A stretch of DNA of 28,051 nt from Lachnospiraceae bacterium UBA1258 (lineage in GTDB: Bacteria > Bacillota > Clostridia > Lachnospirales > Lachnospiraceae): contig DBVS01000135.1 of assembly GCA_002308235.1 (NCBI GenBank), forward strand, positions 27,420 through 55,470. Direction: 5' to 3'. Position 1 is the first letter of the stretch, and every line of letters begins with the position of its first letter. The translations under genes and the position numbers were made by a program. This document shows positions 7,332-15,188 of the stretch, piece after piece. The notes under the pieces were generated by a model. The model worked only from the letters and a program-made list of their open reading frames with translations. It was not told the origin of the DNA and did not search any database.

Positions 7332-10010
7332 TTATATGTTTGCTGTAATCTTTATTGTTGTGATATCCCCCGTAACCGGAATCGAGGCCGTGCCGCATGC
7401 TTCGAGGCCCGCCGCTTCGATCCTGCATTCTCTTCCGTTTAAGTCCGCACTTACTGAGATTAGTGCGTCCTTCTTAAGTTCCCCTGTGTCAAGGGTTATG
7501 AGAGTTTCCTTAAACTCTTTGCTTACTTTAATGGGTGTCGCTTTTGAAAAATGTCCCTTGTCAAAGGTTATGTGAAGACGCTTTTCATCCGTAATTGCAT
7601 GGAATCGCCTTCCGACACCATCTTCGCTTGTTATTTCGAAGCCTTCGTCGGTTTCTTTAAGCTTTCCGCCAAGTACCGTAAGACCGAAAATCGGATCGTC
7701 ACAAAGAACCGTCGATGCAGCTCTCAATGCTCCGCAAAAGCCCAGATCTATCTCGCAGGAATAGTACCATGGGCCCGAAGAATGGGGCTGTTCAAGCCAG
7801 GTTTCCCCGTAGGGAAGGGGCTCAAAACCGCCGGAAGCCGCACCTTCATGCTCTTTTCCTTTAAAGAAGTATCCGCTGTTAAAGAGTGCCCAGGAACTTA
7901 GTATCGAGCCGTATCCCAGTCTTAAGAGCGGGAAAGGATCCTTCTCATATCTGAGGGCATAATCAAGCACTGCCCATCCACCCATCTGCGACATGTAGCT
8001 TAAGGTGTAATGGTGGTTGTTTGCACGATAATCACTGCCGTACCAGAAGTAGGCAGGCTCCAGGTAACCGCGGCAGGCCACATTGCATTTCATCTGGCTT
8101 TCAAGGAATTTGATCGTGTCACTTCGCGTAATCTGAGGATTGAACCTGTCCTCACGCTTCCTGTATTCGCAAAGCTTAAGTGCTGTCTTTGCAAGGGCAT
8201 GGGTAGATTCAAACCCGGTTGTATCAAAGGGATATTCGGAGCCGAAAAGGTCCTTGCACTTGGTCACAAAGAACTTAACCTTGCGATTCCAGTGTCTTTC
8301 GAGTCTGGCTGCGAATCTCGGCATTTCTTCGGTCTTCAACGCTTCAATGATTTTGGGGATCACCAGTTCATTGTAAAGCCCCGTTTCATAGGCAGACCAC
8401 TCTTCCAGTTCAAGCGGAATCGTAAACATGGCAACCGCCGTCTTATAAGCCTTCAGAAGATAATCCTTTGCAGAAAGGCGCGTAACGATATGCTCGAAAT
8501 CTCTTGCAATCCTGTACATGTTAAAGTACATAAGAGCGATATGCGGATAATCGTAAATTCGCCAGAGATGCTCTCTTCCGCCGTTTCCCGCGTCCTCTGA
8601 ATTCCTGTTTTTATGCCAGTCGGGGATTCCGTAAATACCGTAAGGATAGTCCTCCTCCTCGGTACACTGAAGGCCGCCTGTCACAAACCTTTCTATATAA
8701 CGGTCAAGAGCGGTAACCTCTTCCTGCACCGGGTATTCCGCAAGCTTTCCCGAAAGAAAGGCAGGCTTTGAAAGCCCGGGATCGTCGCAGGTGACCTCGT
8801 AAATGCGCCAGCCCTTGATCCTGTCGTAATTGTCGGGAGAAAGCATGACTCCCGTTTCATTGTTCCACTCGGCCAAAAGCCCGTCATACCAGAGGCTTTC
8901 GTCCTTGATCTGCCTTGAAGCTATAAAAGCGCCCCGCTTCTTTATCATCGATTCGATGCTTTCCGTCACAAAGAACTCGCATCGGGTAAATCTTCCTTCG
9001 CCGTAGAGAATATCCACGTAATTTTCTCCGAGGCGGGAAAACTTAAGTTCATAGATATATTCGCCTGCGCCGGTCCTTACAGCCTTGCACTCCGAATCTC
9101 CGGGAAATTCGGGGGATAAAGAAACGGAAAACCTGCTTTTAATGCGCATCTTTACCAATGAATCCACGGTTACGGTATAGCCGGGAACCGTGATCACATC
9201 GGGGATCCCGTAAGACACATACTTTTCCCTTGCGTCCTCATAATCCTCCGCCCACATGTAAACAAAGCCAAGACTTGTTTCTTCGTCCGGTAAAAGTGTC
9301 TTTGAGCCGGCTTCGATCCTGGGTTTATAGCCGTGAGACACCGCTGCGAGAGTCTCATGCTCGCTGTATTCATAGACATAGAGTCTGTTTCTTTGTTTTT
9401 CGGTTTCTTTGTCAAAGGGAAGGTCGGCACCCTGATCGAAAAACTCCCATTTTCCCGCATGGGAAGTCGGCTCTCCCGCTTCCGTACTGTAGGGAAGGAC
9501 CAGCAGGAATTTTCCCTTTCCGTCGCATCTGGTGATGAGGGAATGGGAGCCGTGACCACCTGTAAATGGGTGGCCTATGACCTTGCTTGCAGCAGACTCA
9601 CCCCATTCAAAGGATGAATTGGGAGTCATGGAGAGAGCCGCATCAAGAATTTTCACGGGCTTATCCGATATGTTCTTTATCGTGTAAACCTGGGACAATC
9701 TGTCGGATATTAAGTTAATGGTCCCAACAACCTTAAGGCCCTTTGAAGGGTCTTCGGTCTCAAATTTATAGCAAAGGTCGTTTCCGCATCTTTCGGGCTC
9801 GGCGTCCGTATATTCTTCCGAGCGGTTGCAATACCACTGTTTGAGTTTTTCCCCTTCTTTTTCGTAAGAAAGGACAATTTCTCCGAAGAGAGTCCCCGGG
9901 AGCACGAATTCTGCGGAGGAATCCTCCGTTCCGTACTTTATGGAGGTAAGGGCGCCCCGCTCTATACAGGCGTCAAAAAAACGATTTGCCGAAAAAAAAC
10001 TGTCTGCCAT
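7332..10010 (-). CDS. Large putative carbohydrate-active protein of unknown activity (892 aa; possibly DUF5695-like)
   Basis: I cannot name the activity. The N-terminal part (about 1-350) looks like beta-sandwich, with alternating strands and SQVYTIKNISDKPVKI at 106-121. The central part (about 430-770) is helical and rich in aromatic and acidic residues, e.g. WRIYDYPHIALMYFNMYR (483-500), YFWYGSDYRANNHHYTLSYM (654-673) and YGETWLEQPHSSGPWYYSCE (734-753). A short beta domain closes the protein. This resembles a six-hairpin glycosidase or lyase-like fold and, from memory, DUF5695 proteins; that family call is uncertain. No signal peptide is visible, so it is likely cytoplasmic. It starts 5 bp after a sugar permease and precedes GH127 by 17 bp, so a role on the imported oligosaccharide is likely. 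Confidence 0.8.
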   Translation of the reverse strand: MADSFFSANRFFDACIERGALTSIKYGTEDSSAEFVLPGTLFGEIVLSYEKEGEKLKQWYCNRSEEYTDAEPERCGNDLCYKFETEDPSKGLKVVGTINLISDRLSQVYTIKNISDKPVKILDAALSMTPNSSFEWGESAASKVIGHPFTGGHGSHSLITRCDGKGKFLLVLPYSTEAGEPTSHAGKWEFFDQGADLPFDKETEKQRNRLYVYEYSEHETLAAVSHGYKPRIEAGSKTLLPDEETSLGFVYMWAEDYEDAREKYVSYGIPDVITVPGYTVTVDSLVKMRIKSRFSVSLSPEFPGDSECKAVRTGAGEYIYELKFSRLGENYVDILYGEGRFTRCEFFVTESIESMIKKRGAFIASRQIKDESLWYDGLLAEWNNETGVMLSPDNYDRIKGWRIYEVTCDDPGLSKPAFLSGKLAEYPVQEEVTALDRYIERFVTGGLQCTEEEDYPYGIYGIPDWHKNRNSEDAGNGGREHLWRIYDYPHIALMYFNMYRIARDFEHIVTRLSAKDYLLKAYKTAVAMFTIPLELEEWSAYETGLYNELVIPKIIEALKTEEMPRFAARLERHWNRKVKFFVTKCKDLFGSEYPFDTTGFESTHALAKTALKLCEYRKREDRFNPQITRSDTIKFLESQMKCNVACRGYLEPAYFWYGSDYRANNHHYTLSYMSQMGGWAVLDYALRYEKDPFPLLRLGYGSILSSWALFNSGYFFKGKEHEGAASGGFEPLPYGETWLEQPHSSGPWYYSCEIDLGFCGALRAASTVLCDDPIFGLTVLGGKLKETDEGFEITSEDGVGRRFHAITDEKRLHITFDKGHFSKATPIKVSKEFKETLITLDTGELKKDALISVSADLNGRECRIEAAGLEACGTASIPVTGDITTIKITANI

Positions 10011-10015
10011 GAGGT

Positions 10016-10918
10016 TTACCCCTTAACTGCGCCGATGGTTATGCCGCCGACAAAATACTTCTGGAAGAACGGATAAACAAACAGTATAGGAAGCGATACC
10101 ACCATGGTGGTAGCGGCTCTGATACTGGTGGTGGTGAGGTTTTTCATTGCTTCATACATTTTCTGTTCTGCCTGAAGCTTCGCTGCCTGTTCCGCCTGAA
10201 GCAGGATCTTTCTTAAGTAAACCTGCAGCGTATCCCATTTACCGCTTGAGTTATAAAGTAAAACATCGAACCAGGAATTCCAATGTCCGACAGCCACCAT
10301 TACTGCAAGGGCGGCAAATACGGGCTTACACAGAGGGATTATGATCTTAAAGTAGATCTTCATTTCCGAAGCCCCGTCGATCCTGGCGGATTCGGGGAGT
10401 GAATCCGGAAGTCCCTGAATGTAGGAGCCTATAAGAAGCATGTTGTATGCTCCGAAAAGTCCCGGAAGCCAATAAACCGTAAAGGTCTCCATGAGACCGA
10501 GTCCGGTGTAAAGAAGGTAAGTGGGAATAAGTCCGCCGCTGAAATACATGGTGATTATAAATACCAGGCGCATGAACTTACGTCCCACGAAATATCTGAT
10601 GCTGGTCACGTAGGCCAGAAGCCCCGTACAGAAAAGGCTGGTTGATGTGGCCACCACACACCTGAGCACCGAAATTACGGCGCCCTTTAAAAGGTTCTGT
10701 CTCTTAAATACGTACTGATAGTTTTCGAAGGTGAACTTTCTGGGCCAGAAATAAAGATTTCCGTACATGGTGTCCACGCCTTCGTTAAAGGAAACCACCA
10801 GCTGGTTCCAGAAGGGATAGATCATGATAAAGGCAAACACTATCATGAAGATAAAGTTAAACCAGTCGAATACCTTGGATCCGACGCTCTTTTTATAAAA
10901 TGTTTTGGGCCCGAACAT
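10016..10918 (-). CDS. Carbohydrate ABC importer permease, YtcP/LplC type
   Basis: A 300-residue permease with six membrane segments. The EAA loop that docks the ATPase is ESARIDGASEMKIYFKIIIP, about residues 176-195. It pairs with the LplB-type permease 16 bp upstream and the binding lipoprotein before that, forming a CUT1-like oligosaccharide importer. A strong GGGAGGG precedes the ATG. No ATPase gene occurs in the cluster; such importers commonly use a shared MsmX-type ATPase. Context points to arabinose-containing oligosaccharides or glycopeptides as substrate. Confidence 0.93.
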   Translation of the reverse strand: MFGPKTFYKKSVGSKVFDWFNFIFMIVFAFIMIYPFWNQLVVSFNEGVDTMYGNLYFWPRKFTFENYQYVFKRQNLLKGAVISVLRCVVATSTSLFCTGLLAYVTSIRYFVGRKFMRLVFIITMYFSGGLIPTYLLYTGLGLMETFTVYWLPGLFGAYNMLLIGSYIQGLPDSLPESARIDGASEMKIYFKIIIPLCKPVFAALAVMVAVGHWNSWFDVLLYNSSGKWDTLQVYLRKILLQAEQAAKLQAEQKMYEAMKNLTTTSIRAATTMVVSLPILFVYPFFQKYFVGGITIGAVKG

Positions 10919-10934
10919 ATCTTACATCCCTCCC

Positions 10935-11894
10935 TTAAAACAACTGCATGTCGGTAAACTTCTTTGACAGCTTGTTTGCCAAAAGAACGAGTCCGAATCC
11001 GAATACCGATTTCATAAGTCCCACGGCTGTCGCAAAGGAGTAGTTACCCATCTGCACGCCGTATCTGTAAACGTAGGTATCGATAACCTCGTAGGTTTCC
11101 TGAGTCATGGTGTTACCGAGCAGTAACTGCTGCTCAAAACCTGCTGAAAGAATGTTTCCGATACCGAGAATAAACAAAAGGATTATGGTGTTTGCAATGC
11201 CGGGAAGAGTAATGTGCCATACTTTTCCGAAACGTCCCAGGCCGTCAACGGAACCTGCGTCATACAGTTCTCCGTCAACTCCCGCAATGGCGGAAATGTA
11301 GATGATGGCAGACCATCCCATGCCCTTCCAGATATTGGCCGATGTCAGAATGCCCCAGAACAGTCCCGCTTTGTTCAAAAAGGGTACCGCCTCCTTCAGC
11401 AATCCGATCTTTATGAGGCCTTCGTTGATGATTCCGTCCGAACCTAAAAGTGTAAACATAAGGCTCGCCACAACAACCCAGGATACAAAGTGAGGCATGT
11501 AGGAAATCGTCTGGATAAACCTCTTAAAGAAGCCGTTTCTGAGCTCATTCAAAAGGAGCGCAAAGGCAATCGGAACCGCAAAGCCGATGGTGAGGTTCAG
11601 CGTACTGATGGCAAGCGTGTTTCTCAATATCCGCCAGACGTCGGGCAGGCTGAAGAACCGCTTGAAATACTTTAACCCCACAAACGTTGAGTCCGCCATG
11701 GTCTTACCCGGAGTATATGAGAAAAATGCTATCCAGTTTCCGAGCATTGGTATATAACAAAAAACCACTACCCACACAAGAGCGATAAGGCAGATTATCC
11801 AAAGTTCCTTCTGCACCCTGAAGCTCTTAAGCAGGTCCTTAAAGGTTTTCTTTTTCTTTGTGATGAGTGTTTTCGATTGTTCCGATTTGTTCAC
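10935..11894 (-). CDS. Carbohydrate ABC importer permease, LplB type
   Basis: The 319 residues start with a basic cytoplasmic tail (TKKKKTFKDLLKSF) and six membrane segments. The EAA loop is ELYDAGSVDGLGRFGKVWHI, about residues 209-228. It is the partner of the YtcP-type permease. The start codon is GTG (complement of 11892-11894), supported by AGGGGAG seven bases upstream. An attenuator-like hairpin at 11909-11955 lies between the binding-protein gene and this start, so the permeases may be made at a lower level than the binding protein. Confidence 0.93.
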   Translation of the reverse strand: MNKSEQSKTLITKKKKTFKDLLKSFRVQKELWIICLIALVWVVVFCYIPMLGNWIAFFSYTPGKTMADSTFVGLKYFKRFFSLPDVWRILRNTLAISTLNLTIGFAVPIAFALLLNELRNGFFKRFIQTISYMPHFVSWVVVASLMFTLLGSDGIINEGLIKIGLLKEAVPFLNKAGLFWGILTSANIWKGMGWSAIIYISAIAGVDGELYDAGSVDGLGRFGKVWHITLPGIANTIILLFILGIGNILSAGFEQQLLLGNTMTQETYEVIDTYVYRYGVQMGNYSFATAVGLMKSVFGFGLVLLANKLSKKFTDMQLF

Positions 11895-11908
11895 CGTGTT
11901 TCTCCCCT

Positions 11909-11955
11909 AAAAAAGTTCCGGAGCCGACGGAGCGTAACTCCGAGCAGCTCCGGAA
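11909..11955 (-). terminator. Intercistronic terminator/attenuator between binding protein and permeases
   Basis: On the minus strand a perfect 9-bp outer stem (TTCCGGAGC 11916-11924 with GCTCCGGAA 11947-11955) encloses a second 5-bp stem (CGGAG 11928-11932 with CTCCG 11938-11942). It is followed by C and a run of six T (11914-11909), as in intrinsic terminators. It stands 25 bp after the binding-protein stop. Partial readthrough would reduce permease transcript relative to the binding protein; a role as an mRNA 3' end stabiliser is the alternative. Confidence 0.75.
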
Positions 11956-11979
11956 TCAAAAATAACAGATCAGCTGATT

Positions 11980-13743
11980 TTATTTGCCTTCGTAGGAAGC
12001 AAGGTTTGACTTATAGCTTTCCGAATAGTACTTTTCAAGATCTGCAAGTCCGAGTGCGTTCATTTCGGATTTGGCGCTGTTAAATGCCGCTTCGCAGGCT
12101 GCTTCGGAATCTGCGGAGATCATCTTTGCCCATTCCTGCCAGATCTTATCCTCGATGGTCTGCTTGGTGATGGTGATCTCATCATCGGGATTGAAGGTGG
12201 TGGTGTAAAGGGTGGTATCAAGTGCGGGTGCGGTGTAGTACTGCCAGCAGATGTTTACGCCTTCGTTGGAGAAAGCACCCGTCTTGGGGTCAACCGGCCA
12301 GTAATCGTAGAAGGATACGCGGTCGATCCTGGGATCGAGGTGTGAGAAATCACTGCGTCCGTCTGTCTTAAGCCAGTTAAGGTTGGTAGCGATGGCGTAA
12401 AGTTCACCGCCGTTTGCTTCTTTGATTGCATGATAGGTGGTTTCCTTAATATCGACGTCAAGGATCTCGTCGTTAACTACCCATGTGCCGTCATCGGCAA
12501 TGTGCCAAACGTTATTCTCGGAAGGAGCGCCCCAGCCTACGATGTAGTTACCGAGCTCACTGTTTTCCCAGTTGATCCAGCGGATGACAGCTTCGGGATC
12601 TTTACACTTATCGGTGATTATGCAGCGTGTGGTTCCGATGTAGTTGGAAGTAAGAAGGGAAGTCTGGTTCATGGGAACACCGTCACCGTGTACGGATACG
12701 TTCATGAATCTCTTCTTGATGTCGTATTTGTCGCCTTCGCTTACAGCCCAGGCCTGATGTCCGCCGGTCCAAGCATACCACCAGGTACCTAAGTTACCAA
12801 GGAGCTGTCCGTTGGTCATCATGGTGGTGTATTCTTCATAACCGTTGGAAAGGAAGTCGGGATCGATGAGACCCTCTCTCCAGCACTTGTTGATAAACTT
12901 TGCAACCTTGAGTCCTTCTTCGGTATTGAGCCAGTGAGTGAAGGAACCGTCTGCGTTCTTCTTATAACCGTTTACGAATCCGTATGCGCCAAGAGGTGCG
13001 TTAAGGAAGTTCTTGCCTGCTTTGTCCGCGCTGGTGAAAGCGTAGGTCTTCTGTCCCGCATCGTTGGTGGGGTGATTCTTAAGGATTCTCTTCATTACAT
13101 CGTAGTATTCGTCGAGAGTTTCATAGATCTTGGAATCTCCCAGTTCGAGCCAGTAATCGTAACGGGCACCGAAGTCAAGACCTGCAACGTTGGGGTTTTC
13201 GCCCCAGTACTGAGCAAGCTTGTAAACTCTGCCGTCAGAGTTTCTTAACATGTTGTAATAGTTACCCATACGTCTGGTGATGTTGCCGCCGAACTTATCG
13301 ATATAATCGGTAAGATCCAGAGCTTTACCCTGTGCGATGAACTTGTTTGCCATATCGTCGGACATCCAGGTGATAACTTCGGGATAGTCGCCGCTGGCAA
13401 GCATAAGGTTGAGCTTTTCGTCCATGTCTACCGAATAGTACTGGTAGTTGATCTTAACGTTCATGTTGTCAAGAAGCCACTTGTCATAAGTAGCCTTGCC
13501 GCCCTTTTCGTCACGTAGAACCTCATCCATGTCGCCGTAACCTGCGTACACGTCGATGGTAAGTGTTTCCTTGGGCTTAACCCAGCCAAACTCATTGGGT
13601 TCGCCTTCGAAGCCGAGTTTGGAAGCGATCAGCTCTCCGCCGGTCTTCTTCCCGCCGCTGCCCTTGCCGCATCCGGCCAGACATCCCGCCGCGAGAACGG
13701 TCGCAAGCATCAGTGCCAGGATCTTTGATGTTGCTTTCTTCAT
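11980..13743 (-). CDS. Extracellular sugar-binding lipoprotein (ABC importer, LplA/YtcQ-like)
   Basis: Starting at the ATG complementary to 13741-13743 (TAGGAGGAGA lies upstream), the 587-residue protein has a basic N-terminus, a hydrophobic stretch and the lipobox LAGC with C25 as the lipidated cysteine, followed by a glycine-rich linker. The mature part is a long solute-binding protein of the type paired with LplB/YtcP permeases, rich in tryptophan and tyrosine for sugar stacking. The frame extends upstream to 13791, but that would bury the signal peptide. The 85-bp spacer to the regulator (13744-13828) has no convincing promoter, so readthrough from the regulator promoter is likely. The substrate is inferred from the downstream GH127. 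Confidence 0.92.
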   Translation of the reverse strand: MKKATSKILALMLATVLAAGCLAGCGKGSGGKKTGGELIASKLGFEGEPNEFGWVKPKETLTIDVYAGYGDMDEVLRDEKGGKATYDKWLLDNMNVKINYQYYSVDMDEKLNLMLASGDYPEVITWMSDDMANKFIAQGKALDLTDYIDKFGGNITRRMGNYYNMLRNSDGRVYKLAQYWGENPNVAGLDFGARYDYWLELGDSKIYETLDEYYDVMKRILKNHPTNDAGQKTYAFTSADKAGKNFLNAPLGAYGFVNGYKKNADGSFTHWLNTEEGLKVAKFINKCWREGLIDPDFLSNGYEEYTTMMTNGQLLGNLGTWWYAWTGGHQAWAVSEGDKYDIKKRFMNVSVHGDGVPMNQTSLLTSNYIGTTRCIITDKCKDPEAVIRWINWENSELGNYIVGWGAPSENNVWHIADDGTWVVNDEILDVDIKETTYHAIKEANGGELYAIATNLNWLKTDGRSDFSHLDPRIDRVSFYDYWPVDPKTGAFSNEGVNICWQYYTAPALDTTLYTTTFNPDDEITITKQTIEDKIWQEWAKMISADSEAACEAAFNSAKSEMNALGLADLEKYYSESYKSNLASYEGK

Positions 13744-13828
13744 AATTTGTCTCCTCCTAAAAAATGTTCCTATAGTTTGTCTGCTATACAAAAGACGCCC
13801 CTGCGCCTAACGTATCATGATTGTTCGA

Positions 13829-14866
13829 TCACTCCCTGCACTCCGCCACGGAACCCCTGGCAACCACACTGCAGGGGAGGGTGATCTTTCTGCTCTTTAT
13901 TCCCTCCGGACAGGTGCAGATGTCGTGAACCATCTTGGCCGAAAGGTAGCCCATCTCTTCTACGGGCAAAGAAACAGATGAGAGCCTCGGGCGGACCACA
14001 TTGCACATGTCGGTATTGTCAAAGCCCACTACCGAAAGCTCTTCAGGAACCTTTATTCCGCACTTTTCGGCCGCTTCCAAGGTTCCGAGGGCCATATAGT
14101 CGTTAAGTGCGAAGATTGCGGTGGGACGATCCTCCTGCTTAAGAAGTTCCATGGCCGCCTCATATCCCCGTTCGAAACTCCACTCACCGGTCTTTACGTA
14201 AGAAAGGTTAAGCGGAATCCTTGAATCCATCAGCGCCATCTGGTATCCCATAAAACGCTCGTTTGAAGGGAAGGAAGCCTCGGGGCCTCTGATAAGTCCG
14301 ATCTTTCTGTGGCCCTTCTTTATCAGTCTGTCGGTGACCTCATAAGCGCATTTGGTATTGTCGTAAAGGATCATGTAGTCACTGTCGGAATCGGTAAAGC
14401 AATAGGTATAGACTATGGGTTTGTCGGTTTCCACTATTCCCGAAATATCACGGTCGTGGCTTCCGATATAGATTATTCCGTCCACATGATAACCAAGCAG
14501 AAATTCAAGCTTTTGGTTGATGTCATCTTTATATTTCGCCGTGTCCTCGTAGTGCTTGCCGACCTTCTCTTTAAGTCGGGTGTCACTCAAGACGACGTGA
14601 TAATTGTTTTCTTCTGCGAATTTATATATTCCCCGGATGATGCTTGCGGTGAAGACGAAGGAAATGTCTTCTGTAAGAATACCTATAAGTTTGGCCCGGC
14701 CGGTTCTTAAAGCCTGAGCTCTTTTGTCGGGCTTATAGTTGGCCTCGGCGGCTATCTTAAGGATCTTTTCCTTAACCGCCTCACTGACCTTGTCTGAATC
14801 GTTCAAAGCATAAGAAACTGTCGCTATCGAAACCCCTGCGATCTTTGCAATCTCTTTGAGTGTCAT
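13829..14866 (-). CDS. LacI-family transcriptional regulator
   Basis: The 345-residue protein begins with a LacI helix-turn-helix (IAKIAGVSIATVSYALN, residues 6-22) and hinge (ALRTGRAKLIGI, 52-63). A periplasmic-binding-like sensor domain follows, with GYEAAMELL and the FDNTDMCNVVRPRLSSV-type segment near the C-terminus. I start it at the ATG complementary to 14864-14866. A longer frame reaches 15004, but that part would include the perfect promoter at 14952-14980, so it is non-coding. It lies first in the importer/GH127 train and diverges from the GH146-like gene, so it probably controls both and itself. The inducer is likely an L-arabinose-containing oligosaccharide (inference). Confidence 0.93.
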   Translation of the reverse strand: MTLKEIAKIAGVSIATVSYALNDSDKVSEAVKEKILKIAAEANYKPDKRAQALRTGRAKLIGILTEDISFVFTASIIRGIYKFAEENNYHVVLSDTRLKEKVGKHYEDTAKYKDDINQKLEFLLGYHVDGIIYIGSHDRDISGIVETDKPIVYTYCFTDSDSDYMILYDNTKCAYEVTDRLIKKGHRKIGLIRGPEASFPSNERFMGYQMALMDSRIPLNLSYVKTGEWSFERGYEAAMELLKQEDRPTAIFALNDYMALGTLEAAEKCGIKVPEELSVVGFDNTDMCNVVRPRLSSVSLPVEEMGYLSAKMVHDICTCPEGIKSRKITLPCSVVARGSVAECRE

Positions 14867-14951
14867 GTGGTTAAACCTTTCACTAACTGGGTAAAAAAAA
14901 TAGTTTACAGTTTTTCGATAATTTTGGTGAATCTGTTGTCTACATTTACCA

Positions 14952-14980
14952 ATTATAGAGACAAGTCTTTTTTCTGTCAA
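14952..14980 (-). promoter_or_regulatory. Perfect-consensus sigma-A promoter of the regulator/importer operon
   Basis: On the minus strand TTGACA (14980-14975) and TATAAT (14957-14952) are separated by exactly 17 bp, a full match to the housekeeping consensus. The predicted start near 14945 leaves a leader of about 79 nt before the regulator ATG. No other good promoter is seen before the importer genes, so this may drive the whole train. Confidence 0.85.
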
Positions 14981-14995
14981 TCGGTATTTTTGACA

Positions 14996-15006
14996 TTTTG
15001 ACAAAA
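14996..15006. promoter_or_regulatory. Operator-like motif, copy 1
   Basis: TTTTGACAAAA is an 11-bp near-palindrome. It is the exact reverse complement of the motif at 15092-15102, and a half-degenerate copy (TTTTGACA) directly precedes it at 14988-14995. It lies upstream of the -35 of the minus-strand promoter and just upstream of the plus-strand promoter. Binding by the adjacent LacI-type regulator is inference. Confidence 0.5.
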
Positions 15007-15013
15007 GTAAGTA

Positions 15014-15042
15014 TTGATTTTTCCCTCCGGCATAGATAGAAT
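15014..15042 (+). promoter_or_regulatory. Putative promoter of the GH146-like gene
   Basis: TTGATT (15014-15019) and TAGAAT (15037-15042) are 17 bp apart, with four and five consensus matches. The predicted start near 15049 gives a leader of about 140 nt holding four inverted repeats. Confidence 0.55.
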
Positions 15043-15052
15043 GTGGCTAAAC

Positions 15053-15074
15053 AGGTTTGTAAATATTTAAACCT
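15053..15074 (+). repeat. Inverted repeat AGGTTT/AAACCT in the GH146 leader
   Basis: AGGTTT (15053-15058) pairs with AAACCT (15069-15074) around a 10-base AT-rich centre. It starts four bases after the predicted transcription start and could be an operator or a weak hairpin. Confidence 0.4.
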
Positions 15075-15082
15075 TTAACTAA

Positions 15083-15112
15083 CGTACACATTTTTGTCAA
15101 AAAATGTGTACG
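15083..15112. repeat. 30-bp palindrome containing operator-like motif, copy 2
   Basis: CGTACACATTTTT (15083-15095) and its exact reverse complement (15100-15112) flank a 4-base centre. The core TTTTGTCAAAA (15092-15102) is the reverse complement of the motif at 14996-15006, 96 bp away. It may be a regulator operator in DNA or a 13-bp hairpin in the leader RNA. Confidence 0.65.
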
Positions 15113-15116
15113 CAGA

Positions 15117-15154
15117 CCCGTCATATCGGCGGAGCCGATTTAGGATATGACGGG
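15117..15154 (+). repeat. Long leader hairpin (11-bp stem)
   Basis: CCCGTCATATC (15117-15127) pairs perfectly with GATATGACGGG (15144-15154). Within the loop ATCGGC and GCCGAT can form an alternative 6-bp stem that competes with the outer one. No T run follows, so it is not a simple terminator. The upstream in-frame ATG at 15147 is inside this stem. Confidence 0.6.
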
Positions 15155-15173
15155 GTTACAAAAACTTGTAACC
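15154..15173 (+). repeat. Leader hairpin directly before the ribosome binding site
   Basis: GGTTACAA (15154-15161) and TTGTAACC (15166-15173) form a perfect 8-bp stem with an AAAC loop. The G-rich ribosome site begins two bases later (15176-15180), so the structure could influence translation. Confidence 0.6.
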
Positions 15174-15188
15174 TCGGGGGAACTACAA

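Noticed and set aside
8010..8600. 196-codon open frame on the plus strand
   Set aside because: It is antisense to the 892-residue gene, which fits tightly in the operon; no recognisable domain.
14867..15004. N-terminal extension of the LacI-type regulator by 46 codons
   Set aside because: The extension contains the perfect TTGACA-N17-TATAAT promoter, and LacI proteins start just before the helix-turn-helix, as the ATG at 14866 does.
15147..15188. Earlier in-frame ATG for the GH146-like gene
   Set aside because: It lies inside a hairpin stem with no proper ribosome site, while the ATG at 15189 follows GGGGGA.
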